Below are positions 9,169 through 17,443 of a stretch of DNA of 64,000 nt, in pieces. Position 1 is the stretch's first letter; every line of letters starts with the position of its first letter. The stretch is taken from contig CAAFUN010000003.1 in NCBI GenBank assembly GCA_900766195.1, positions 1 to 64,000 on the forward strand. The letters are read 5' to 3'. A model generated the notes under the pieces. It had not been told where the DNA came from. It did no database searches and was given only the letters and a program-made list of their open reading frames with translations. The position numbers and the translations under genes are program-made. This stretch comes from an uncultured Bacteroides sp. (lineage in GTDB: Bacteria > Bacteroidota > Bacteroidia > Bacteroidales > Bacteroidaceae).

Positions 9169-9644
9169 TTCCTATTTTGGTATTTATCCTGCGAAAGTAA
9201 GGAACATCGTCCAACATATTGGAAGTACCAAGTGAACAACTTTCTGACATTTGCCTGACTTTTGTCTGACAAATTAAATTGTATACTATTTTTACAAGAG
9301 AATTCTTCTATCTATAGTATATAGACATGTCTACTCTCTACCCCTCCACGAATAGCTTCTGACAAGGGGTATAATCAGTATACGACTGAATAGGGATAAG
9401 TATACGAGTCAATGCCACTCAGTATACGACTGAATCAGGCTCAAGTAACGAGTGAACTTTATCATCTCGTAAAATCACCGAAAAACGATTCTTTACCCCA
9501 TATTAAATTGTAAAGATATAAAGATAAAAAAACGCGTAAATAATTCCGAATAGAAAGTTTCAAAGCATCATCTTTTACAAGACTTCATGCAGTAAAGATA
9601 AAAATTCTGCATTTAAATAGAGAAACACATTAAATTCAATAAGC
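9169..9644. other. Divergent intergenic region with repeat array and palindrome
   Basis: This 476-bp stretch between the divergent outer-membrane protein and lipoprotein genes holds no convincing gene. It contains the four-copy 22-bp array at 9376-9457 and a perfect 12-bp palindrome TAGACATGTCTA at 9322-9333. A weak -7-like TACTTTCG for the minus-strand gene lies at 9192-9199. Confidence 0.6.
9376..9457. repeat. Four phased 22-bp direct repeats (candidate regulator binding array)
   Basis: Copies start at 9376, 9398, 9420 and 9442, exactly 22 bp apart. Copies 1 and 3 share the 16-mer CAGTATACGACTGAAT exactly. Copy 2 is AAGTATACGAGTCAAT and copy 4 is CAAGTAACGAGTGAAC, so the core ACGA(C/G)T is kept at the same offset while the last six bases of each unit vary. 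About two helical turns of spacing puts every copy on the same DNA face, as expected for cooperative regulator binding. Confidence 0.75.
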
Positions 9645-10472
9645 ATGAAATCACAGCATCTCACGCAAGCTTTGTTCCTGATGTTGGTCATCCTTGCTTT
9701 TGCGGCATGCAGCAATGATGAGAAAGGACCGTACCAACTGAATCTTGGGGTAGACCAGTACGAGCTACTGCCCAGTGAAAGCAGATATATCACCATCCTC
9801 AGCGGAAACAAAGACTATAGCGTAAAAGTGGCCGATAAAGCTATTGTGGAGGCAACTGCTGACATCCGCATCTTTTCTGATATGCACCCTTCCAGTATGC
9901 CCTTCGGAGGCATAAGGCTCAGTGCAAAGAAACGGGGAGAGACCACTCTGACGGTGACAGACAATGTGACCCGCGACAGCGAGACTGTGATAGTAAGAGT
10001 GACCGATCCTTACCTTGGCTTCAAAGTAATCGAAAGCAATCACACTGCATTGTCCAAGGAACGCTGGATGTACCTCATAGTCAATGACAGGAAAGACGCC
10101 TATTTCTTTGAGAAAGAGAGCAATGCTGCCCGCACACTTTTAACTCGCGGCACTCATCAGTTCACCGTGGAAAATGGGATTCCATATCTTATGCTCAATT
10201 ATTCCGAGAGTAACGGGCAATTCACCGATGCCGCCATAGCACCCGTGCCTCATAAGTTCAATATCAAGAACAACGATCAAAGAACATTTGCTGCCTTGCA
10301 AGCCATATTCAACATTGACTGGAAGGCCATGGATGGTAAAAGTCTGAATTCGGATACACGTACATCTGTAGTCACACCCATTTACATGAAGATGAAAGTG
10401 GAAGGGACTGATCAGGAGATTACTACTCTTCTTTCAAGCACCTTTATCCCGACGGGAGTACTAAAGGAGTGA
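9645..10472 (+). CDS. Exported lipoprotein of unknown function
   Basis: This 275-residue protein has a lipoprotein signal peptide with lipobox AFAAC (Cys22). The acidic/polar SNDEK that follows resembles the Bacteroidetes lipoprotein export signal, so the mature protein may face outward on the outer membrane. The body (about 30-130) looks like an all-beta, Ig-like domain (GVDQYELLPSES, GETTLTVTDN), followed by a second beta-rich half that I do not recognise. It is transcribed away from the beta-barrel gene at 6835-9168 and converges on the membrane regulator at 10508. The array between it and the barrel gene suggests shared control. Function unknown. Confidence 0.75.
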   Translation: MKSQHLTQALFLMLVILAFAACSNDEKGPYQLNLGVDQYELLPSESRYITILSGNKDYSVKVADKAIVEATADIRIFSDMHPSSMPFGGIRLSAKKRGETTLTVTDNVTRDSETVIVRVTDPYLGFKVIESNHTALSKERWMYLIVNDRKDAYFFEKESNAARTLLTRGTHQFTVENGIPYLMLNYSESNGQFTDAAIAPVPHKFNIKNNDQRTFAALQAIFNIDWKAMDGKSLNSDTRTSVVTPIYMKMKVEGTDQEITTLLSSTFIPTGVLKE

Positions 10473-10507
10473 AATATAAAAACCTGTTTGCCTCTTTAAT
10501 TTTGCAC

Positions 10508-11395
10508 TTAACCCAATTCCAATGTATAAGCCCGCCCCCGATCGGTTGTGATTCTAAGATTGCTGCACTGCTCAATGACGGGTTTTAATCTGCGTATAAG
10601 AGTATACAGTGTTTCTTCGGCATTGTCTTTCCCCGGCCACAATGACCGACAAATATGAGGTTTGGAAAGTGAGTGCGAAGCAGACAAGTAAAACATCTCC
10701 ATCAAAGCATACTGCATGGGAGTCAGCCTTAACCTCTCCCCATTGGTATTGTAGAAACAAGCTTCCCGAAGAACGAGTGACAGATTGCCGAACACAATGA
10801 CTTTATCTTCTTCTTCTAACCTCTCATCACACTGAACCTGTTTTTTTCGCCGGAGATAGACAAAAGAGCATCCACTCCAAAGCACTGCTAATAACAACAA
10901 AAAGCCGGAAGCTTTCTGTTGGGATAGACCGAAGATTACAGTTGCCGGACATCGCGCATACCCCCTAAAAGAGAGTGCCACCCCCGAAGCATCCGCACTC
11001 GTTGAAAGCCAGACCAATGTATCGCTGACCAAATAACCGGAAGGTATTTCTTTCATCACAGTCGATCGTGAATCCTTTTTCAAGATATGCAATGAAAGAC
11101 CGGACGCCTCCCGCAAAACAGGAATTGATAATGCTTCAGCAAAATACCGATTATGGCTGCTTACCAAAACGGAATCTCCCATCACACGTTGCAATTTACT
11201 ATATGCCTGTATTGTATCTGCATCCAGCCACAGACTTCTATTTTGTTGCACAGTTTTCTGCAACGCCCTATTTAAGTCGGAAACAATCATTTGCTCTGCT
11301 TGCGAATAACTGCGATAACCGAACCCAAATGACAGCAATACCAATAAAAGCGTAAATGCCATAGAAAGATGTGATGCTGATATGTTATTCTTCAT
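10508..11395 (-). CDS. Membrane-embedded winged-helix (OmpR/ToxR-like) transcription regulator
   Basis: The protein has 295 residues. A first membrane segment (about 10-26) is followed by a periplasmic domain of about 130 residues, a second membrane segment (about 162-181) with a basic LRRKK stop, a short acidic linker and a C-terminal winged helix (about 200-294). The winged helix shows the Trans_reg_C pattern: LTPMQYALMEMFYLSASHSLSK, SLWPGKDNAEETLYTLIRRLKP and the wing RITTDRGRAYTL. The DNA-binding domain would be cytoplasmic and the central domain periplasmic, giving a one-component transmembrane sensor analogous to ToxR/CadC but with the DNA-binding end at the C-terminus. There is no kinase or receiver partner nearby. 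The 22-bp array 1 kb away is a good candidate target, because OmpR/PhoB-class wings bind direct repeats with this pitch. The promoter lies so close that the mRNA is probably leaderless. Confidence 0.8.
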   Translation of the reverse strand: MKNNISASHLSMAFTLLLVLLSFGFGYRSYSQAEQMIVSDLNRALQKTVQQNRSLWLDADTIQAYSKLQRVMGDSVLVSSHNRYFAEALSIPVLREASGLSLHILKKDSRSTVMKEIPSGYLVSDTLVWLSTSADASGVALSFRGYARCPATVIFGLSQQKASGFLLLLAVLWSGCSFVYLRRKKQVQCDERLEEEDKVIVFGNLSLVLREACFYNTNGERLRLTPMQYALMEMFYLSASHSLSKPHICRSLWPGKDNAEETLYTLIRRLKPVIEQCSNLRITTDRGRAYTLELG

Positions 11396-11399
11396 GAAG

Positions 11400-11430
11400 C
11401 AAAAATATAAAAAAGATATTTCAATACCAA
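11400..11430 (-). promoter_or_regulatory. Promoter of the winged-helix regulator
   Basis: Minus-strand TTG (11428-11430), 20-bp spacer, TATTTTTG (11400-11407). Only four bases separate the -7 box from the ATG at 11395, which predicts a leaderless transcript. Confidence 0.6.
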
Positions 11431-11502
11431 TCTCATAGTAAAGAAGATGCGTCAGAAAAATATCTATATAGGATAGAGTAAATTACACCCATACGCTTAA
11501 AC

Positions 11503-11534
11503 AAAAAAAGGAGTCCACAAATGGACTCCTTTTT
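11503..11534 (-). terminator. Terminator of rpsO
   Basis: AAAAAGGAGTCCA pairs with TGGACTCCTTTTT across a 4-nt loop, and seven T residues follow on the minus strand. It lies 25 bp past the rpsO stop codon. Confidence 0.85.
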
Positions 11535-11558
11535 CTAATGTCTTTTTCGGAAGTATGA

Positions 11559-11828
11559 TTACTTACGAAGACCAAGTTCTTTAATGATAGCACGATATCT
11601 TTCAATATCGCGATCCTTAAGGTAGTTAAGCAAACGACGACGTTTACCTACCAACATCGTTAAAGATCTTTCAGTTGTATAATCTTTTCTGTTGAGCTTC
11701 AAATGCTCAGTCAGGTGGGTAATACGGTAGGAAAACAATGCTATCTGAGACTCAGCTGATCCAGTATCAGAGTTAGACTTTCCGTGCTTACCGAAGATTT
11801 CTTGCTTTTTAGCAGCGTCTAAATACAT
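11559..11828 (-). CDS. rpsO: 30S ribosomal protein S15
   Basis: At 89 residues this is the usual S15 length. It binds 16S rRNA in the platform of the small subunit. The conserved HGKSNSDTGSAESQIALFSYRI... region and the central HLTEHLKLNRKDYTTERSL block with following VGKRRRLLNYL are typical. It is monocistronic, with a strong promoter at 11875-11905 and a clear terminator. The leader of about 40 nt is AT-rich, and I see no obvious pseudoknot for S15 autoregulation. Confidence 0.98.
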   Translation of the reverse strand: MYLDAAKKQEIFGKHGKSNSDTGSAESQIALFSYRITHLTEHLKLNRKDYTTERSLTMLVGKRRRLLNYLKDRDIERYRAIIKELGLRK

Positions 11829-11874
11829 AACTTTAAATTAACTTTAAATATATAATATGTTCGTTACGAGGGCG

Positions 11875-11905
11875 CAAAGATAGGCATTATCTTTTTATAT
11901 TGCAA
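11875..11905 (-). promoter_or_regulatory. Promoter of rpsO
   Basis: Minus-strand TTG at 11903-11905, 20-bp spacer, TATCTTTG at 11875-11882. Near-perfect consensus. Confidence 0.75.
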
Positions 11906-11957
11906 TGATTCAGAATGTTTTTCTCTCTTTCAGCTTAATATTATAAGACAAAATTCG

Positions 11958-11965
11958 TACCTTTG
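11958..11965 (+). promoter_or_regulatory. -7 box of the typA promoter
   Basis: TACCTTTG lies 21 bp before the typA ATG. The -33 part is weak. It also argues against an in-frame TTG start at 11963, which lies inside the promoter. Confidence 0.55.
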
Positions 11966-11986
11966 CGCCCAAATAATAGGTATTAT

Positions 11987-13783
11987 ATGCAAAATATTAG
12001 AAACATTGCAATTATAGCACACGTTGACCATGGTAAAACGACCTTGGTGGACAAGATGCTTTTGGCCGGGAATTTATTCCGCAGTAATCAAAGTACCGGC
12101 GAGTTGATGCTGGACAATAATGACTTGGAACGTGAACGGGGTATAACGATCCTTTCTAAAAACGTATCCATCAATTATAAAGGAACAAAAATCAATATTA
12201 TCGATACTCCGGGGCACAGCGACTTTGGTGGTGAAGTAGAGCGTGTGCTTAACATGGCAGATGGCTGTCTACTATTGGTAGATGCTTTTGAAGGTCCTAT
12301 GCCTCAGACTCGCTTTGTATTGCAGAAGGCTTTGCAAATAGGTTTGAAACCCATTGTAGTAGTTAATAAGGTGGATAAACCAAACTGTCGCCCAGAAGAA
12401 GTATACGAAATGGTATTCGACTTGATGTTCAGCCTTGATGCTACAGAAGACCAATTGGACTTCCCCGTAATATACGGTTCTGCAAAGAACGGCTGGATGA
12501 GCACCGATTGGAAACAACCTACAGATAGTATACTGCCTTTGCTGGACAGCATTATCGAAAATATTCCTGCACCAGAACAACTGGAGGGAACTCCACAAAT
12601 GTTGATCACTTCATTAGATTACTCTTCTTATACCGGTCGTATAGCTGTGGGTCGCGTTCATCGGGGCACACTTAAAGAGGGTATGAATGTATCTTTGGTG
12701 AAGAGAGATGGTAGCATCATCAAAAGTAAGATAAAGGAATTGCATACTTTTGAGGGTTTAGGTAGAGTAAAGACTCAGGAAGTATCTTCAGGAGATATTT
12801 GTGCATTAGTAGGTATTGACGGATTTGAAATTGGAGACACGGTTTGCGACTACGACAACCCGGAACCATTGAAGCCTATCGCTATCGACGAGCCTACCAT
12901 GAGCATGCTTTTCGCTATCAACGATTCTCCTTTCTTCGGCCGTGACGGTAAGTTTGTGACTTCACGCCACATTCATGACCGCCTCATGAAAGAGCTGGAT
13001 AAGAATCTGGCGCTTCGCGTACTTAAGAGCGAGGAAGACGGTAAATGGATTGTTTCGGGACGTGGAGTTCTCCACCTTTCCGTATTGATCGAAACTATGC
13101 GTCGCGAGGGTTATGAGCTACAAGTAGGTCAGCCCCAGGTAATCTTCAAAGAAATAGACGGAGTGAAATGTGAACCGGTTGAAGAGTTGACAGTAAATGT
13201 GCCCGAAGAATATGCCAGCAAGATTATTGATATGGTCACAAAGCGTAAAGGCGAAATGACCAAGATGGAAACTGCCGGTGAGCGTGTGAATTTGGAATTC
13301 GACATGCCTTCACGTGGTATAATCGGTTTGCGTACCAATGTACTGACAGCATCTGCCGGCGAAGCCATCATGGCGCACCGCTTTAAAGAATATCAACCGT
13401 TTAAAGGTGAGATAGAACGCCGTACAAATGGTTCTATGATTGCAATGGAAATGGGTACAGCTTTTGCCTATGCCATAGATAAATTGCAGGATAGAGGACG
13501 TTTCTTTATATTCCCACAAGAAGAGGTATATGCAGGCCAGGTAGTAGGAGAACACTCTCACGATAATGATCTTGTAATCAATGTTACAAAATCAAAGAAA
13601 CTAACGAATATGCGTGCCTCAGGATCTGACGACAAAGTTCGCTTGATTCCACCCGTTCAGTTTTCACTTGAAGAAGCGTTGGAGTACATCAAAGAAGATG
13701 AATACGCCGAGGTTACTCCAAAAACGATGCGCATACGTAAAGTAATTCTTGATGAGAATGAACGTAAGCGTGCCAACAAGTAA
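11987..13783 (+). CDS. typA: Translational GTPase TypA/BipA
   Basis: This ribosome-associated GTPase of the EF-G/LepA group has about 598 residues and is involved in ribosome assembly and stress adaptation. The P-loop AHVDHGKTTL is at residues 11-20, followed by the switch I region ERERGITILSKN, DTPGHSDFGGEVERV, and the NKVDKPNCRP G4 motif. Domain II, EF-G-like domains III and V, and the BipA-specific C-terminal domain (GEKxDND-type region, here GEHSHDNDLVINVTKSKKLTNMRASG) follow. The ATG at 11987 is preferred to a TTG at 11963. It is transcribed alone and ends in a terminator shared with the convergent nitroreductase gene. Confidence 0.97.
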   Translation: MQNIRNIAIIAHVDHGKTTLVDKMLLAGNLFRSNQSTGELMLDNNDLERERGITILSKNVSINYKGTKINIIDTPGHSDFGGEVERVLNMADGCLLLVDAFEGPMPQTRFVLQKALQIGLKPIVVVNKVDKPNCRPEEVYEMVFDLMFSLDATEDQLDFPVIYGSAKNGWMSTDWKQPTDSILPLLDSIIENIPAPEQLEGTPQMLITSLDYSSYTGRIAVGRVHRGTLKEGMNVSLVKRDGSIIKSKIKELHTFEGLGRVKTQEVSSGDICALVGIDGFEIGDTVCDYDNPEPLKPIAIDEPTMSMLFAINDSPFFGRDGKFVTSRHIHDRLMKELDKNLALRVLKSEEDGKWIVSGRGVLHLSVLIETMRREGYELQVGQPQVIFKEIDGVKCEPVEELTVNVPEEYASKIIDMVTKRKGEMTKMETAGERVNLEFDMPSRGIIGLRTNVLTASAGEAIMAHRFKEYQPFKGEIERRTNGSMIAMEMGTAFAYAIDKLQDRGRFFIFPQEEVYAGQVVGEHSHDNDLVINVTKSKKLTNMRASGSDDKVRLIPPVQFSLEEALEYIKEDEYAEVTPKTMRIRKVILDENERKRANK

Positions 13784-13857
13784 TAGAAAGGCCAAAATAC
13801 GATAGAAAGCAGTATCTTATCAGAGAGAACTGCTTCTGACATATTTTACAAAAAGAT

Positions 13858-13903
13858 AGAGGTAACTAATTCGTGTATAGGATTAGTTACCTCTTTTTCT
13901 TTC
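13858..13903. terminator. Bidirectional terminator between typA and the nitroreductase gene
   Basis: AGAGGTAACTAAT pairs with ATTAGTTACCTCT around a 10-nt loop, followed by TTTTTCTTT on the plus strand. The convergent gene stops at 13910. Confidence 0.8.
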
Positions 13904-13909
13904 ATCTCT

Positions 13910-14560
13910 TTATTTTTCGACAAATAGCACCTTGGATGCATCGCGCGGTGATGCTTCGGGCGACTCGTCAGGATATCCCACGGCTATAGCCAACAACAGC
14001 GTATAATCATCAGAAAAACCAAGTTTAGCCAGATAGGGCGCAGCTTCGGCATTGGTATTCATAAAACGAATAGGACCACCCAGACAACAAGTGCCAAGGC
14101 CAAGCGATTGTGCTGCAATCACCATATTCTCGCTCAACAGTCCACAATCCAACTGCCCACTACCATCTTTGGGCGAAGCTACAAAAATAACAGCAGGTGC
14201 ATTACGGAACATGTTTTTGAAATTAGGATCAGCTGCAACTTTTGGATCCGCCTTTTTATAGATTTCACTTATTCCATTAATATACTCTTCGCTACTAACT
14301 ACACGAACCTCCCAAGGCTGTTTATTGAGCGCACTTGGCGCATTAATGCCACACTGCACAATCTTTTCAAGTTTCTCCCGTTCAACAGGCTGTACTTTAT
14401 ACTTACGTACACTGTGACGAGCCATAATGGTTTCTATCACCACATTTTTTGTGCTATCCGCAGAGTTCGCACTTTCACTTTTCTTCTCTGTCTGCGGACC
14501 ACATCCACAAAACAGCAATAGGCCTGTGCCTAACAACATAAGCTTGATACTTTTCATCAT
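13910..14560 (-). CDS. Nitroreductase-family protein with lipoprotein signal
   Basis: This 216-residue FMN-dependent nitroreductase-fold protein (about residues 42-216) shows IMARHSVRKYKVQPVEREKLEKIVQCGINAPSALN and, near the end, the nitroreductase-typical GLGTCCLGG region. Such enzymes use NAD(P)H to reduce nitro, quinone or similar groups. Unusually, it begins with an export signal and a Cys-containing lipobox-like LFCGC (Cys20), then a Ser/Lys/Glu-rich linker. This predicts membrane anchoring outside the cytosol, where NAD(P)H would not normally be available. It is a single gene with a consensus-like promoter and a shared terminator. The physiological substrate and electron donor are unknown. 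Confidence 0.85.
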   Translation of the reverse strand: MMKSIKLMLLGTGLLLFCGCGPQTEKKSESANSADSTKNVVIETIMARHSVRKYKVQPVEREKLEKIVQCGINAPSALNKQPWEVRVVSSEEYINGISEIYKKADPKVAADPNFKNMFRNAPAVIFVASPKDGSGQLDCGLLSENMVIAAQSLGLGTCCLGGPIRFMNTNAEAAPYLAKLGFSDDYTLLLAIAVGYPDESPEASPRDASKVLFVEK

Positions 14561-14582
14561 TGAATATATATTATGGTTTCTG

Positions 14583-14611
14583 CAAATCTAAGAAAACAAA
14601 CGAACTATCAA
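14583..14611 (-). promoter_or_regulatory. Promoter of the nitroreductase gene
   Basis: Minus-strand TTG at 14609-14611, 18-bp spacer, TAGATTTG at 14583-14590. Confidence 0.5.
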
Positions 14612-14810
14612 TCACTTATACTTCTTAAAAAGAAGAAAATAATGCTTTAAAGGACAAAGTGTTACGAGATTTGTTTCTACCCGAAGATATAGAAAAACCA
14701 CTTATAGCAAAGTATGTATTTTTTTAGTCCTATACGTGAGGCTATTACAAAGAATGAGACAATGAAAGAATTGAAAAGAGACAGAATATAACAACAAGAC
14801 ACTATACACA

Positions 14811-14840
14811 AAGAGACCGTCCAAAATTGGACGGCCTCTT
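14811..14840 (-). terminator. Terminator of pckA
   Basis: CCGTCCAA pairs with TTGGACGG and the stem extends through flanking AGAG/CTCT bases. It lies 27 bp past the pckA stop. The T-run is short and interrupted, so termination may be partial. Confidence 0.55.
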
Positions 14841-14867
14841 CTATGATAAATCAAATAAATACTTTGA

Positions 14868-16475
14868 TTAGAGTTTAGGACCAGCAGCAACCAATGCTTT
14901 ACCAGCTTCATTTCCTTCGAATTTAGCGAAGTTCTTAATAAAGCGAGCAGCCAAATCTTTAGCTTTCTCTTCCCATTTGCAAGCACAGTCGTAAGTATCA
15001 CGAGGATCAAGGATCTTTGGATCAACACCTGGAAGCTCAGTAGGAACAACGAAATCAAAGAATGGAATAATTTTGGTAGGAGCCTTGTCGATAGAACCGT
15101 CAAGGATAGCATCGATAATACCACGAGTATCTTTAATAGAGATACGTTTGCCACTACCGTTCCAGCCTGTATTTACCAAATATGCTTTTGCACCTGATTT
15201 CTTCATCTTCTTAACCAACTCTTCACCATATTTTGTAGGATGCAAGCTTAAGAAAGCAGCACCGAAACAAGCAGAGAAAGTAGGAGTTGGTTCAGTGATA
15301 CCACGTTCTGTACCAGCTAATTTAGCTGTAAATCCAGATAAGAAGTAGTATTTAGTTTGCTCTGGATTCAAGATAGATACCGGAGGCAATACACCGAAAG
15401 CATCAGCTGACAAGAAAATTACTTGTTTTGCAGCAGGACCTTTAGATATCGGCTTAACGATGTTCTTAATATGATAAATAGGATAAGAAACACGAGTATT
15501 CTCAGTTACACTCTTATCTGCAAAATCAATCTTACCGTTTGCGTCAACTGTTACATTTTCCAAAAGAGCATCGCGTGTAATAGCTTTGTAGATATCGGGT
15601 TCGCTATCTTTATCCAGATTAATAACTTTTGCATAGCAACCACCTTCATAGTTGAATACGCCTTCGTCATCCCATCCGTGTTCGTCATCACCAATCAACA
15701 AACGTTTAGGATCTGTAGATAAAGTGGTTTTACCTGTACCTGACAGACCGAAGAAGATAGCAGTGTTCTTGCCTTCCAAGTCGGTGTTTGCAGAGCAGTG
15801 CATAGAAGCAATACCACGCAAAGGATTCAGGTAATTCATGATAGAGAAAAGACCTTTCTTCATTTCACCACCGTACCAAGTATTCAAAATAACTTGTTCT
15901 TTTGTTTTCAAGTTGAATACAGTTGCAGTTTCTGAGTTCAAGCCCAATTCTTTGTAATTTTCAACTTTAGCTTTTGATGCGTTGAATGATACGAAATCAG
16001 GTTCTCCGTAGTTAGCCAATTCCTCAGCTGTAGGACGGATGAACATGTTTGTAACGAAGTGAGCCTGCCAAGCAACTTCCATAATAAAACGTACTTTCAA
16101 ACGAGTACTTGCATTTGCACCACAGAAAGTATCTACTACAAACAGACGTTTGCCAGAGAGTTCTTTTACGGCTTTTGCTTTCAAATCTGCCCAAGCAGCT
16201 TCAGTACAAGGTTTGTTGTCGTTTTTGTATTCGTCAGAAGTCCACCATACAGAATCTGCACTAGCTTCGTTTTTAACGAAAAATTTATCTTTAGGAGAAC
16301 GTCCTGTATAGATACCTGTCATTACATTTACAGCACCAAGTTCTGTTACTTGACCTTTCTCATAACCTACCAAACCTGGTTTGGTTTCTTCTGTAAAAAG
16401 TACATCGTAAGACGGATTGTGTACGATCTCAGTCACTCCCGTGATACCATACTTGCTTAAATCTAAATTTGCCAT
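14868..16475 (-). CDS. pckA: Phosphoenolpyruvate carboxykinase (ATP)
   Basis: This 535-residue cytosolic enzyme interconverts oxaloacetate + ATP with PEP + CO2 + ADP. In succinate-forming Bacteroides it mainly runs in the carboxylating direction. The ATP-binding P-loop GLSGTGKT is at about 243-250, preceded by HCSANTD and followed by DDEHGWDDEGVFNYEGGCYAKV. ARSPKDKF-like GRSPKDKF and the RVSYPIYHI region are also present. The length is normal for the ATP-type enzyme. It is monocistronic, with a -7-like TACTTTTG (minus strand, 16606-16613) giving a leader of about 130 nt. Confidence 0.98.
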   Translation of the reverse strand: MANLDLSKYGITGVTEIVHNPSYDVLFTEETKPGLVGYEKGQVTELGAVNVMTGIYTGRSPKDKFFVKNEASADSVWWTSDEYKNDNKPCTEAAWADLKAKAVKELSGKRLFVVDTFCGANASTRLKVRFIMEVAWQAHFVTNMFIRPTAEELANYGEPDFVSFNASKAKVENYKELGLNSETATVFNLKTKEQVILNTWYGGEMKKGLFSIMNYLNPLRGIASMHCSANTDLEGKNTAIFFGLSGTGKTTLSTDPKRLLIGDDEHGWDDEGVFNYEGGCYAKVINLDKDSEPDIYKAITRDALLENVTVDANGKIDFADKSVTENTRVSYPIYHIKNIVKPISKGPAAKQVIFLSADAFGVLPPVSILNPEQTKYYFLSGFTAKLAGTERGITEPTPTFSACFGAAFLSLHPTKYGEELVKKMKKSGAKAYLVNTGWNGSGKRISIKDTRGIIDAILDGSIDKAPTKIIPFFDFVVPTELPGVDPKILDPRDTYDCACKWEEKAKDLAARFIKNFAKFEGNEAGKALVAAGPKL

Positions 16476-16605
16476 TTCTTTAATAATTTAAAAATTGGTT
16501 TATATTATCTTTATGATTCTCTTTTTACCCTATTATTAATGAATTTGAAGCTTGTTACAAGGAAGCCTTATTATTTTAGTAAGTTCCTTCCTTGTTTTCC
16601 ACGTA

Positions 16606-16613
16606 CAAAAGTA
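16606..16613 (-). promoter_or_regulatory. Candidate -7 box of pckA
   Basis: TACTTTTG on the minus strand, about 130 bp before the start codon. A TTG lies 16 bp further upstream, which is shorter than the usual spacing. Confidence 0.4.
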
Positions 16614-16705
16614 ATACTTTCTTTGAAAACAAGCACTCAATTAGAGAAATTTTTCTTTAATAGAGATTCTTTTATAACTAGATAACAATATCTGCAATAT
16701 GAATG

Positions 16706-16736
16706 TTGCAGGTTGGCTAGAAAATAGCTTTCTTTG
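16706..16736 (+). promoter_or_regulatory. Promoter of upp
   Basis: TTG (16706-16708), 20-bp spacer, TTTCTTTG (16729-16736, one mismatch to TAnnTTTG). It lies inside the upstream extension of the open frame, so translation should start at the ATG at 16759. Confidence 0.55.
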
Positions 16737-16758
16737 CAGCAAAAATCCAACAGAAATT

Positions 16759-17412
16759 ATGAAGATTATAAATTTTGCGGAGTCCAATTCAATTTTGAAT
16801 CAATACGTCGCTGAAATCAGAAACGTAGAAATACAAAATGACCGTCTTCGTTTTCGTCGTAACATTGAGCGTATAGGCGAGATTATGGCATACGAAATCA
16901 GTAAATCACTGTCATATTCTCCCAAAGATGTTCAAACACCGCTAGGTACGGCTACAATTAACACTCCGGACAACGCTCTGGTACTAAGCACTATTCTGCG
17001 TGCAGGGCTCCCTTTCCATCAAGGATTCCTTCATTACTTTGATTATGCAGAGAATGCATTTGTTTCCGCTTACCGGAAATATAAGGATACACTCAAATTT
17101 GATATACATATTGAATATATTGCATCACCTCGCATTGACGAAAAAACATTGATCATTACAGATCCAATGTTAGCTACAGGGGGAAGCATGGAATTAAGCT
17201 ATCAGGCTATGCTCACAAAAGGACATCCTGCCGAGATTCATATTGCATCCATCATCGCCAGCCGCCAGGCTGTAGATCATATTGCAGAGACTTTCCCGTC
17301 GGACAAAACAACAGTGTGGTGTGCTGCTATAGATCCGGAGATCAATGCACATTCCTACATCATTCCGGGATTGGGTGATGCAGGCGATCTGGCTTATGGT
17401 GAAAAGGAATAA
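16759..17412 (+). CDS. upp: Uracil phosphoribosyltransferase
   Basis: This cytosolic salvage enzyme makes UMP from uracil and PRPP. It has about 217 residues from the ATG at 16759; the open frame runs upstream to 16699, but the promoter lies there. The PRPP-binding loop is visible as LIITDPMLATGGSM, with the UPRT-specific C-terminal uracil-binding region IDPEINAHSYIIPGLGDAGDLAYG. It is monocistronic and ends in a very strong hairpin shared with the convergent korB. Confidence 0.97.
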   Translation: MKIINFAESNSILNQYVAEIRNVEIQNDRLRFRRNIERIGEIMAYEISKSLSYSPKDVQTPLGTATINTPDNALVLSTILRAGLPFHQGFLHYFDYAENAFVSAYRKYKDTLKFDIHIEYIASPRIDEKTLIITDPMLATGGSMELSYQAMLTKGHPAEIHIASIIASRQAVDHIAETFPSDKTTVWCAAIDPEINAHSYIIPGLGDAGDLAYGEKE

Positions 17413-17443
17413 TAGCGTATATTAAGCAAAAACACAAAATAGC

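Larger units (their letters stand above)
14561..14867. other. Intergenic region with a coding-like fragment
   Basis: This 307-bp gap lies between the nitroreductase gene's start and the end of pckA. It holds the nitroreductase promoter and the pckA terminator. A 32-codon frame at 14629-14727 reads like protein (KDKVLRDLFLPEDIEKPLIA) but has no ATG and no clear start, so it may be a relic. Confidence 0.4.

Noticed and set aside
14702..15154. 150-codon hydrophobic frame on the minus strand
   Set aside because: It overlaps the 3' end of pckA in another frame; the Leu-rich content is a by-product of that coding sequence.
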